Part shown: positions 47,501 through 54,582 of the stretch, one piece after another
Layout: each line of letters begins with the position of its first letter
Numbering within the stretch: the stretch's first letter is position 1
Source: Burkholderia ambifaria
Lineage (GTDB): Bacteria; Pseudomonadota; Gammaproteobacteria; Burkholderiales; Burkholderiaceae
DNA length: 64,000 nt
Reading direction: 5' to 3'
Assembly (NCBI RefSeq): GCF_001443045.1
Contig: NZ_LKPJ01000013.1
Coordinates: 105,627-169,626 of the forward strand
Translations under genes and position numbers: made by a program
Notes under the pieces: generated by a model
The model's database searches: none
Told to the model about the DNA's origin: nothing
Seen by the model: the letters and a program-made list of their open reading frames with translations, nothing else

Positions 47501-49117
47501 TCTTGGGGGCACCATCGCATCCGCAGCTCGGTCATGTACGATGACTTCGGACGCTACGTGATTGGCACCAACTCGTCGTCGACCAATTGGCTGTCGCTCA
47601 GACTGGACGAACCTCAGTGGATCTCGCTTGATCTTCAGGTTCAACGCGCGGTGTCCACGCTTAGCGAGGCTGAACGCGAATGGTGGGAGCTCTTCGAGAA
47701 CGTAGCACGGTCGGTCTGTCTGGAGAGATTCAGTCAGCGGTGGAAGGAGCGCCAAGCGGGAGCTGACGAGCCTGGCGACGAGGCTACTCAATCGCCCAGC
47801 AGAGCCGAGCAGATGCTGAGCAAGATTCGAAGCCTGTTGCTTGATGTGTTAGGCAAAAAGAGAGGTGCCGTCTTTTCACCCCTCATGGACGCAATAACCA
47901 TTCATTCCTCGGCTCGGCTTCTGCCGAAGTTCGATCTGAAGCTGGTGCAACGGTACGTCGTGGGGCGGGTCTTCGAGCTGGGTTGGACCTCGGAACGCTT
48001 CGAACAGTTTGACCGGCACCTAGAGGCGAGCGGCCGTGACGCCGCTAAGCCAGAGCGCATCGGCAAGAAGTATCAGTGGATCGCTTATCACGAGATGCTT
48101 GCCTTCATGGCCGACCACTACCAGTACGCCGCAGGGACGACATTGAAGGAGATCGGGGCTGCCTACCAGGGGAGTTGGCAGGACAACGTGCGCGATATCG
48201 ACCCCTCCAACGTCATGCAGGCACCGGTCCATGAAGAAGACGATACGCTTCCGTCCTCCGTCTTCTGGGCTCTTACCGGTATGCATGATTGGCGTGGTGA
48301 CCTCGAGGCAAAGTCGTGGGTGCGGATCACCACCGATATTCCGCAGCCGCAGAACCTGCTGTTCAGCCGTGATGAACTGTCAGATAGCGAATGGGTTAAC
48401 CTCTACACGGATTTAAAATGGACCATGCCGAGGCCAACCTATGAGGACTCCTACAAGGATGGTCGCCGCGAGGTATGGATACACGCTGATGGTGCATTGG
48501 TGCGGCGTGATGAAATCAGCAAGCTCAAGAAAAATGAAATTGCTCGCGAGATTACTCGCCGTGGCGTCCACGGCACTGGACTGCACGAGATCTTTCTTGG
48601 AGAAATTGGCTGGTCAGAGGCATCGAAGTTCTTTGACGATCCATATTACTCGCATCTGGGATGGGCGGGTGATATCAACCCGGATGTGATTGCTGCAATC
48701 GCCGCAACACAGGGCTATGCGCGTGAGAGGGGGGGATTCGACTGTTCGGTGACGTCGGAAACGATCTCGCTGCGCGTTCCCACCGATAGGATGCTGGGTC
48801 TTCTGAAGGCCGGGTGGAGCGGGATCTCAGCAACCTACGTCGACAAGGCGGGCACCGTCGTGGCGTTCGATCCTACTGCCAATGTACCGGGTCCATCTGC
48901 ATTCCTCGTCAGAAAAGACAACCTGCAAGAGCTGCTCCAAACTCATGACCTTGCGGTCTGTTGGGTGATCCAAGGCGAGAAGATTGACGCAGCAGGGTCT
49001 CCAAACTATCGCGTTCATGCCCGCAGGTCATTCCATGGCGTCTTCATCTGGGACGGTGTGAAGATGGTCGGCAGCTACTCGTTCGATGAAATCGAATTGT
49101 CCGACGAGGATTCATGA
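44543..49117 (+). CDS. Avs-like STAND ATPase with N-terminal PD-(D/E)xK nuclease-like domain
   Basis: 1524 residues from ATG 44543; an ATG at 44501 would add 14. Residues 20-110: nuclease-like domain with RPDSGVEAHVV and EWAWQSKYF (D51, Q69-x-K71, the Mrr-type QxK variant). Residues 350-480: P-loop ATPase with Walker A LTGDAGSGKTH (about 357-367) and Walker B LFVIDAINEG (about 431-440), a STAND pattern. A winged-helix-like segment and QIAYERLSDYLCVESLL follow, then ~900 residues of helical sensor-like sequence. This N-terminal effector, STAND and long sensor layout is that of Avs proteins, which oligomerise on recognising phage proteins. No partner gene is seen; it likely works alone, degrading DNA. 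Confidence 0.82.
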   Translation: MASSHASLDPDWASIVPFNGSKQDAFEELCTQLARASCPSESQFIRKGRPDSGVEAHVVHPDGTEWAWQSKYFHAMNSSQWVQLDKSVKTALAGHPNLTRFIVCVPLDLADGRTGRSKSARQRWNERVATWSGWALRAGMKVEFIWQGSHELLTELATPQHDGLLHFFFGTRYLDDAWFDARLSEAHKAAGPRYTPELNVKLAVNDHFDALGRTREFFDGVRAKARRIRNPMRSEAFNIFRVPDTILESKLAAAESACNCTLDQFKALSEDPVRLDPLGGLGDSLREAIRCTGDLLSEYRRQTEAEKALGNTGAAAVMRQEDEYHLHTLRELNAELRAALSHIERFRLIASSDLVILTGDAGSGKTHLLCDLAKQRLDKGRPTVVLMGQRFLEASDPWVQALQQLDLADWNARNFVKALEVVAQRANSKVLFVIDAINEGAGRQLWPVHLSAFLDRLKASSWISTIISVRSSYAEDLLPESATQGAVWLEHHGFESVEFDATRAFFEYFGIDLPSTPLLAPEFSNPLFLKTMCLGLQASGQSRLPRGFHGVVTTFNQYVAGVNKKAARDLDYNARNDLVTDALKDLAGRMVASHQPWLSYTSAESIVNARLPGRDYSRSLMAKLLGEGLLIEERVWSNVEDRFVSVVQIAYERLSDYLCVESLLDLHLNAADPLMAFKPGGPLDFNALCTTWLRPGYHEALHILVAERTGRELIALIPALADEYFTPKVFLNSIVWRDPVSVTPQAATYLRNLKTSNTEKVIDTLVTLATIPGHPLNANFTDSLLRESGMAERDAWWSIGLHGLWQRQSAVDRLMQWTNQVWPHIEITDESAMLSGYIIAWLLTSSNRFLRDHATKALVRVLTWRPRVIEQLIEHFYDLDDAYVAERSLAAAYGATMRTTDTEGVAAVADRTYAKVFATGRPRAHLLLREYAQGIIKRAEYLRKEPRSASWPKIDPPYSSDWPTIPTESEIDAIVPEWTADTSEDFSWGHHRIRSSVMYDDFGRYVIGTNSSSTNWLSLRLDEPQWISLDLQVQRAVSTLSEAEREWWELFENVARSVCLERFSQRWKERQAGADEPGDEATQSPSRAEQMLSKIRSLLLDVLGKKRGAVFSPLMDAITIHSSARLLPKFDLKLVQRYVVGRVFELGWTSERFEQFDRHLEASGRDAAKPERIGKKYQWIAYHEMLAFMADHYQYAAGTTLKEIGAAYQGSWQDNVRDIDPSNVMQAPVHEEDDTLPSSVFWALTGMHDWRGDLEAKSWVRITTDIPQPQNLLFSRDELSDSEWVNLYTDLKWTMPRPTYEDSYKDGRREVWIHADGALVRRDEISKLKKNEIAREITRRGVHGTGLHEIFLGEIGWSEASKFFDDPYYSHLGWAGDINPDVIAAIAATQGYARERGGFDCSVTSETISLRVPTDRMLGLLKAGWSGISATYVDKAGTVVAFDPTANVPGPSAFLVRKDNLQELLQTHDLAVCWVIQGEKIDAAGSPNYRVHARRSFHGVFIWDGVKMVGSYSFDEIELSDEDS

Positions 49118-49387
49118 TTGGCCCTCCAGGCGCACAGTGCTTTAACGCGTTTGCGAGCGGGTCCGCGATCAACCGGAACGCGCAACGGCCTTGGCCTGAA
49201 CGCCATGATCGCTAACGTGCAGAAGAGTCATATCAGGCATACCTCATCGGCCGGCAGATAGCAAAGCCCTGCCGGACCCGAGGTGGCGGTGCCACTGATG
49301 TGGGAGTAGGTCGACGATCCTGTCGGGCTGATGAGCGCGCAAGGCAAAACCGCTATCATGAGCTGAACATAGCCAGAGGAGGAGCGT

Positions 49388-49687
49388 ATGTCGACATACA
49401 AAGAACTGAAAGCGCAAATGGAAGCTCTTGCGAATCAAACCGAGGCAGCCCGTATTGCGGAATATCAAGCTGTCGTCGAAGATATCCGCGCCAAGGTCGC
49501 CGAGTATGGGATTACTGAGCAAGACATCTTCGGCAAACGACGTGGCCGGCCAGCAAAGCAGGCAAAGGCGCCGGTGGAAGCCAAGTACCGTGATCCGAAG
49601 ACTGGCGCGACCTGGTCGGGCCGCGGCCGCGCGCCAGCGTGGATCAAAGATGCCAAGAATCGCAATCGGTTCCTGATTCAAGAGTGA
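49388..49687 (+). CDS. H-NS-family nucleoid protein (BpH3/MvaT-independent H-NS type)
   Basis: 99 residues with a strong AGAGGAGGAGCGT ribosome-binding site. N-terminal coiled coil (MSTYKELKAQMEALANQTEA) for oligomerisation, a linker with KRRGRPAKQAK, and the C-terminal DNA-binding core KYRDPKTGATWSGRGRAPAW, the H-NS histone-like signature common in Burkholderiales islands. It would silence A+T-rich foreign DNA and could restrain the surrounding defence genes. Standing 270 bp after the STAND gene, it is likely an independent unit. Confidence 0.92.
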   Translation: MSTYKELKAQMEALANQTEAARIAEYQAVVEDIRAKVAEYGITEQDIFGKRRGRPAKQAKAPVEAKYRDPKTGATWSGRGRAPAWIKDAKNRNRFLIQE

Positions 49688-50288
49688 TTCCATTCGCTTA
49701 TGACTTTGCCGGCCGTGGAAGCGTAATGCTTCGTCAGGAGTCGAGTGCGTGTAAAGCAGCGGATGGGTACGCAGGACGTAGTCTCGAAGTCCGGCGGCTC
49801 CGCGTCACAACTTCCGGTTGCAGCGCCGACTCCGGTGTTTTGCGCGAAATCGAGTCGCATCATTCCCGAATGCCTGGGCACTGCGGCGATTGGGCGAATT
49901 TCTCTCGGGGCCGCCCCGTACTTGCAGTTGCGTCATTGAGCGGCTTGTCGGTTGGGGCCACGACGATCCGTATGTGTCTCTGCCGCTCAGGCACACGTCG
50001 ATCGGCGATCCGTTGACTGTACGGCAGGTCCGAACGAGGTCGATTTGTGAACGGGGAGTTTCAGTCGAAACAGGCGTCTGTGGAATCATGAACGGTTTGC
50101 ACTGGCGCGCATCCAGAATGCTTACCGTGAGGCGCGAGTTACAGCATAGTGAGATTGGTCTGCCTGGGTCGGCAATCTGGCCTTGGGGCTAACGGTTGTG
50201 CAATGGATGAGCTACCGCGCGATACTCGATTCATGATGACGATGCGCGCTAAAGTGATCATGGCTCGATAGGCCAGGAGTTTGATGAA
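49688..50288. other. 0.6-kb spacer without recognisable genes
   Basis: Only short, mutually overlapping frames occur between the H-NS-like gene and the nucleotidyltransferase gene. No motif or RNA gene recognised. Confidence 0.4.
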
Positions 50289-50795
50289 ATGGCAAAAGCG
50301 GTGGGCGAGGGGGCGGGAAGGAACTGGACGGATGCTACGTCCGCTGAGATCGACGCATGGATGGCTCAAATCGTTGACGAGGTGCGGCGGCCAGAAGTGG
50401 TCACCGCAATCTGTTCCGGTAATACCGACCCGGCGAGTCCGGCGACACTGATCTGTGCGGCCGCATTACAGCGAGTGCTCCTGGGGTGGGTACGGTATGC
50501 GGCCGTGTTTGGCTCGTGCGCGTACGTTATCGATCGCGACGACTCGGACCTTGATATTTTGCTAGTTGGGGATGATGTTACGGGAAGGGGGCGGGCGATT
50601 GTCCGGTGTGTCGCAACGGCCACCAGTGGCAAAGAAGAAATTGATATCCAGCAGATTGAAAGTCACAAATTCAGTGAGCTCGCGAGCGACGCCACCTCGT
50701 ATCTCGTAGACCTAGCTGCGGGCCCGCTTGTCATGATTGTGGGCGATGCAAGTGAGTTCAGAGACGCAGTGCTGGTCAACCACCGGCTTCCATGA
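50289..50795 (+). CDS. MNT-type nucleotidyltransferase-domain protein
   Basis: 168 residues. The nucleotidyltransferase signature VFGSCAYVIDRDDSDLDILLV supplies G75-S76 and the metal pair D87 and D89, followed by a strand IDIQQIESHKF that may give the third acidic residue. MNT proteins of this size usually act as antitoxins that AMPylate a HEPN toxin, but no HEPN gene flanks it. It could be an orphan, or act with an unrecognised partner. Start at 50289 is supported only weakly (TTTGATGAA upstream); the first ~60 residues are helical. Confidence 0.75.
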   Translation: MAKAVGEGAGRNWTDATSAEIDAWMAQIVDEVRRPEVVTAICSGNTDPASPATLICAAALQRVLLGWVRYAAVFGSCAYVIDRDDSDLDILLVGDDVTGRGRAIVRCVATATSGKEEIDIQQIESHKFSELASDATSYLVDLAAGPLVMIVGDASEFRDAVLVNHRLP

Positions 50796-51284
50796 TTTTT
50801 CCGCCAAATTTTTGATGGCTGCGTCCGGATCCTCGGCGTTTCCTTATAACTATCGCCGAGCCGGACTCGCCGATCAGGTCATCGGCCGGCGCGTCGGTTG
50901 CGATCCGCCAGTGCACCTCAGTCATGCGTTCGCTCCGCTTTGCATCCGCGCCAGCGCGGCCGCCTGCAATTCCTGCCCCGTGACGACGGTATCCAGAGAC
51001 ATCTGGGCGCCGTCAGCCTATTAGCGTTGCTGTTCAGAAGCGAGCGCCTCAGCATGAGCAGCCGCGATGAGGCGGTCCGGCCGTCGTCATGAGCGGCCGT
51101 GAATTGAAACGATGCGTGACCGTCGTCGTGGTCGTGACGGGCGACCGAGCGATTGGATCCGCTGAAGTCTACGAGTATTCGGGGCACGGACGCGCGTCCT
51201 ACCAGACCCCAATTTGTCGCATAGTTGGCCAATTGCAAAGTTAAGCTTATGAAATATAAGGATTTTCCGTATAAAATCAGAAAC
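50796..51284. other. 0.5-kb spacer with possible phage-like gene remnants
   Basis: On the minus strand, short frames overlap in phage-gene fashion: one ends DRLIAAAHAEALASEQQR, then MSLDTVVTGQELQAAALA runs to a stop that overlaps (ATGA) a frame beginning MTEVHWRIATDAPADDL. They look like small phage or plasmid ORFs but none is complete enough to call. Confidence 0.35.
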
Positions 51285-51302
51285 ATGGAAAATTTACGGA
51301 AA
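51264..51302. promoter_or_regulatory. inverted repeat spanning the start of the GSU2403-type gene
   Basis: A perfect 8-bp inverted repeat TTTCCGTA (51264-51271) and TACGGAAA (51295-51302) with a 23-bp loop that contains the ATG at 51285. It could be an operator for autoregulation or an mRNA hairpin masking the start codon. Confidence 0.4.
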
Positions 51303-52307
51303 CCCCACATCCTCCTCGATATCGGCGACGATGCGCGGCGTCAGTATATTGACGCCGAAAGCACCTTCACGGCTTATGAATCGGCCGTGCTCAACGCGGC
51401 GAGCGTGCGTGGGGGCATGTACTGGAAATCTCAGGGTGAGCGTGAATACCTGATTCGCACCTCGTCGACGAATGCCCAGAAGAGCTTGGGGCCGCGCTCC
51501 GACAAGACCGAAGGGATCTACGCCAAATTTACTGCGCGCAAGGTCGAGATGGAGGCGCAGCTCTCCCGGCTGCAGTTGGCGCTTGAGAAGCACCAACGAC
51601 TCAATCGAGCGCTTCGAGTAGGGCGGGCGCCCGCGATCGCCGTGAACGTGCTGGCGGCGCTTGAGCGCGCCGGTCTCGCGGAGCACTTTACGGTGGTCGG
51701 CACGCATGCGCTTTACGCGTACGAGGCCATGGCCGGTGTGCGAGTGGAATCAGCAGCGCTTGCCACCCAGGACGTGGATCTGTTGTGGGATACCCGCAAG
51801 CGCGTCCAGTTCGTCTCCCAGATGAACATCCTGGGCTCGACAATGATCGGGTTGCTCAAAAAGGTCGACTCGACGTTCACGATCCGCGACAACCAGCGCT
51901 TCACCGCTGTCAACGCCGACGGTTTTGAAGTCGACATCATTCGCCGGGAGGCATCCGAGGGCGATCCGCATCCGCTGCGATTGACGGACGATGCGGAGGA
52001 CTTCTGGGCGGTGCAGGCGCGGCGCGCCGGGACGCTGTTGAGCGCACCGCGCTTCTCCGCGGTGATCGTGACGGCGTCGGGCCATATGGCCCGGATGAAC
52101 ACCATCGCGCCGGCGGCATTCTGCGAGTTCAAGCGGTGGATGGCCGATCAAACTGATCGCGACCCGCTCAAGCGCCAACGCGATGCACTCCAGGTGGAGA
52201 TTGTTGAGCAGCTCATGGAAGAATACCTGCCACAGTGGTTGCCAGCCCCTCCGGATGACCCTGAAGCGTTGGGTGACGAACCTTCTGCGCCAAGGCAAGG
52301 ACGATGA
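51285..52307 (+). CDS. GSU2403-family nucleotidyltransferase-fold protein
   Basis: 340 residues from ATG 51285; an in-frame ATG at 51249 is an alternative. After a helical/coiled N-terminal region (about 80-112), the nucleotidyltransferase fold begins at about 134 with FTVVGTHALYAYEAMAGV and the acidic pair QDVDLLWD (D163, D165); FEVDIIRRE likely gives the third carboxylate. This matches the GSU2403-type nucleotidyltransferase-like proteins found on plasmids and islands, whose substrate is unknown. A toxin-antitoxin or defence role is conceivable. The C-terminal 30 residues are Pro-rich. Confidence 0.72.
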   Translation: MENLRKPHILLDIGDDARRQYIDAESTFTAYESAVLNAASVRGGMYWKSQGEREYLIRTSSTNAQKSLGPRSDKTEGIYAKFTARKVEMEAQLSRLQLALEKHQRLNRALRVGRAPAIAVNVLAALERAGLAEHFTVVGTHALYAYEAMAGVRVESAALATQDVDLLWDTRKRVQFVSQMNILGSTMIGLLKKVDSTFTIRDNQRFTAVNADGFEVDIIRREASEGDPHPLRLTDDAEDFWAVQARRAGTLLSAPRFSAVIVTASGHMARMNTIAPAAFCEFKRWMADQTDRDPLKRQRDALQVEIVEQLMEEYLPQWLPAPPDDPEALGDEPSAPRQGR

Positions 52308-52528
52308 TTGGCAGGCCATTGGTCGGAACCGGACCGTGCTGAAGCCTGCGACAGGAAACCCTGACGTAAAAGCGCCAAAGTTGGGCAAGACGCAATCGCG
52401 TGGGCAAGAAGCGAAATCGGCCAGTTTTCCTTTTTCGACCAACGATTGCTTCAAATTACAACATAGATTTACGTCCGGGCACTAACAGACAGGGCGCGAG
52501 CGCGGCATCGCCGAAGATCAACCAGATC

Positions 52529-52548
52529 TCGACATTATAGAAATAATG
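52529..52548. promoter_or_regulatory. perfect palindrome upstream of kfrA
   Basis: GACATTAT / ATAATGTC with loop AGAA, 78 bp upstream of the KfrA start, in an A+T-rich segment. A candidate binding site for KfrA or another dimeric regulator. Confidence 0.5.
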
Positions 52549-52581
52549 TCAAATCAATAATGCCGGATGATTGGATATTTA

Positions 52582-52624
52582 GCGGTTTACGTTATATTAT
52601 TCATAAAATCACAGAGCAAACCGC
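52582..52624. promoter_or_regulatory. inverted repeat flanking the kfrA promoter
   Basis: GCGGTTT (52582-52588) and AAACCGC (52618-52624) enclose a TTATATTATT-containing, promoter-like A+T-rich core; the right arm ends one base before the kfrA start codon. Fits an autoregulatory operator. Confidence 0.45.
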
Positions 52625-52625
52625 C

Positions 52626-53636
52626 ATGTCCGACCTCGCTGCCGACGAATCCCGCCTGATCGCAGAAATCGACCGCCTGAAGGCCGATTTCCCGAAAACC
52701 CGCGAGCTGTATCGCGAGGTCTGCGCATTGATGTTCTTCCGCTTCGGCATCACGCCCACCGCGAACCGGCTTTACCAGCTCGTGCGCAAGGGCAGCATGA
52801 GCACGCCGACGGCGGTGCTCGGCGAGTTCTGGGCCGAGTTGCGGGAAAAGAGCCGCGTGCGCATCGAGCATCCGGACTTGCCGGCCGATCTGCAGGCGGC
52901 AGCGGGCGAACTCGTCGCCGCGTTGTGGAACCGCTCGACCAACGATGCCGCCGCCGCACTCGATGCATTGCGCACCGAAGTCGAAGCCGCGCGCGTCGCG
53001 GCAAAAGCGGAAGTCGCCGCGCTGCAAGCCGACCTGTCCCGCACCGAAACCGCGCTGGAGCAACGCACGGGTGCATTGCTGGCGGCGCAGGTACGTATCC
53101 AGGAACTCGAACAGGCGAGGGCGGCCGACGAGGCATCGCGCCGCGCGCTGCAAGCGGAAGTCGACCGGCTGAAGTCCGACAACGCGGACGCCGATCGCGC
53201 GCTTGCGCAGGCGCGCGCCGATTTCACGTCGCAGCTCGACCGGCTGCGCGACGACGCGGGCCGGGCCGAGGAGCGCCTGCGCGCATCGGAGAAGCGAGCG
53301 CTTCAGGAAATCGATCGCGAACGGCTCGCTGCCGCACGGCTGCAAAAGGAACTCGACGCAGCCACCACGCGCGCCGAACAGCGCGATACGCAGCACCGCA
53401 AGGATCTCGCGGCGCTGCAGACGCAACTGGCCGACACGCAACACCGCTGCGGCATGCTCGAAGGCCAGCTCGACGGTGCTCGTGCGGCCAATGCCGCGTA
53501 TGTCGGCGAACTCGACGCGCTGCGTGCCGAACGCACGGCGCACCCGCCCGTGCGCAGGGCGCCGGGTCGACCTGCCGGCGGCAGCCTGCGGGCGGCAAAG
53601 CCAGTCGCCAGGAAGCGCGCCCCCAAGCTCGCGTGA
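52626..53636 (+). CDS. kfrA: KfrA-family DNA-binding protein
   Basis: 336 residues from ATG 52626. N-terminal KfrA DNA-binding domain (about 1-115): FRFGITPTANRLYQLVRKGSMSTPTAVLGEF. A long alanine/arginine-rich coiled coil follows (about 115-300), and a basic C-terminus (APGRPAGGSLRAAKPVARKR). Plasmid KfrA represses its own promoter and may help partitioning; chromosomal homologues are common in Burkholderia. Two inverted repeats upstream fit autoregulation. From here on codon usage is strongly G+C-rich, suggesting return to the core genome. Confidence 0.88.
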   Translation: MSDLAADESRLIAEIDRLKADFPKTRELYREVCALMFFRFGITPTANRLYQLVRKGSMSTPTAVLGEFWAELREKSRVRIEHPDLPADLQAAAGELVAALWNRSTNDAAAALDALRTEVEAARVAAKAEVAALQADLSRTETALEQRTGALLAAQVRIQELEQARAADEASRRALQAEVDRLKSDNADADRALAQARADFTSQLDRLRDDAGRAEERLRASEKRALQEIDRERLAAARLQKELDAATTRAEQRDTQHRKDLAALQTQLADTQHRCGMLEGQLDGARAANAAYVGELDALRAERTAHPPVRRAPGRPAGGSLRAAKPVARKRAPKLA

Positions 53637-53722
53637 CATGCGCGCCACGGTGCGGCGACAACACGTCCGCGACGCGGCGCGATTCGGGTAAAGTGCCGCT
53701 CAATTCACCGGCTCGGCGTTAC

Positions 53723-53737
53723 TAGACGACCGGTCTA
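53723..53737. promoter_or_regulatory. NemR-like operator, copy 1 (tetR gene promoter)
   Basis: TAGACGACCGGTCTA: TAGAC / GTCTA arms with a 5-bp spacer, 22 bp upstream of the TetR gene start. The same element recurs at 54421. It resembles the TAGACC-N4-GGTCTA box of NemR. Confidence 0.75.
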
Positions 53738-53759
53738 ATCGTTGCTAAGATACGCCATC

Positions 53760-54380
53760 ATGAATGCATCTTCGGGCGCGGAAGTCCGCCAGCACATCCT
53801 GAATATCGCGAAGCCGATCATGCTCCACAAGGGGTTCTCGGCGGTCGGTCTGAACGAGATTCTCGCCGCGGCGGGCATCCCGAAGGGCTCGTTCTACCAT
53901 TACTTCGGCTCGAAGGAGGCATTCGGCGAGGCGCTGCTCGAATCGTATTTCGATGGCTATCTCGAGCATCTCGACAACCTGCTCAAGCATCAGGCCGGCA
54001 CGGGCGCGCAGCGCCTGATGACGTACTGGGGCAACTGGCTGCACACGCAGTGCGCGGACGATCCGGAGGGCAAGTGCCTCGCGGTGAAGCTCGGCGCGGA
54101 GGTGTCCGACCTGTCGGAGGCAATGCGTGCGGTCCTGCGGCGGGGCACCGGCCAGATCATCGAGCGGCTCGCGGGCGGGATCGAGGCCGGGCTGGCCGAC
54201 GGTTCGCTGGGCGGCGTCGACGATCCAGCCCATACGGCCGCGATCCTCTATGAGCTGTGGCTCGGCGCAACGCTGCTGGAGAAGATTCACCGCAACCGCA
54301 AACCGCTCGAGCGCGCGATGCTCGAAACACGGCGGATGCTGAACCTGCCGCCCGTCGAGCCCGACGGTGTGCAGCCGTAA
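53760..54380 (+). CDS. TetR-family regulator, NemR/AcuR-like
   Basis: 206 residues from ATG 53760; the upstream TTG would overlap the operator. N-terminal HTH: GLNEILAAAGIPKGSFYHYFGSKEAFG, then a ligand-binding domain with two cysteines in the region CADDPEGKCLAVKLGAE that could react with electrophiles, as in NemR. It probably represses itself and the downstream oxidoreductase through two identical TAGAC-N5-GTCTA sites. Inducers would be quinones or reactive aldehydes. A strong terminator follows. Confidence 0.92.
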   Translation: MNASSGAEVRQHILNIAKPIMLHKGFSAVGLNEILAAAGIPKGSFYHYFGSKEAFGEALLESYFDGYLEHLDNLLKHQAGTGAQRLMTYWGNWLHTQCADDPEGKCLAVKLGAEVSDLSEAMRAVLRRGTGQIIERLAGGIEAGLADGSLGGVDDPAHTAAILYELWLGATLLEKIHRNRKPLERAMLETRRMLNLPPVEPDGVQP

Positions 54381-54384
54381 CCCG

Positions 54385-54410
54385 GGCGCGCATAGGCGCG
54401 CCTTGTTTTT
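54385..54410 (+). terminator. intrinsic terminator after the tetR gene
   Basis: A 7-bp G+C stem GGCGCGC / GCGCGCC with loop ATAG, followed by TTGTTTTT. It separates the regulator from the oxidoreductase unit, which has its own operator. Confidence 0.8.
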
Positions 54411-54420
54411 GCGTGGGCTC

Positions 54421-54435
54421 TAGACGACTGGTCTA
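54421..54435. promoter_or_regulatory. NemR-like operator, copy 2 (oxidoreductase promoter)
   Basis: TAGACGACTGGTCTA, identical in its arms to the site before the TetR gene and differing at one spacer base. It lies about 150 bp upstream of the NADP-dependent oxidoreductase gene. Confidence 0.75.
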
Positions 54436-54582
54436 CTCACGCTGAAGTCCGATTGCTTTACCCGCGAGGCTGCGGCTGCGCCGGCCGATTCGCCGACACG
54501 GCCGCAATCTCGCGCACGGCGGTTGTCGATCATTGATTCGATCGTGCCCGTTGCACATCCATTCCTGTTGACGGAGGTTCCC

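Noticed and set aside
52587..53648. 353-codon minus-strand frame opposite kfrA
   Set aside because: Shadow of a coiled-coil gene; the sense strand has the KfrA N-terminal domain.
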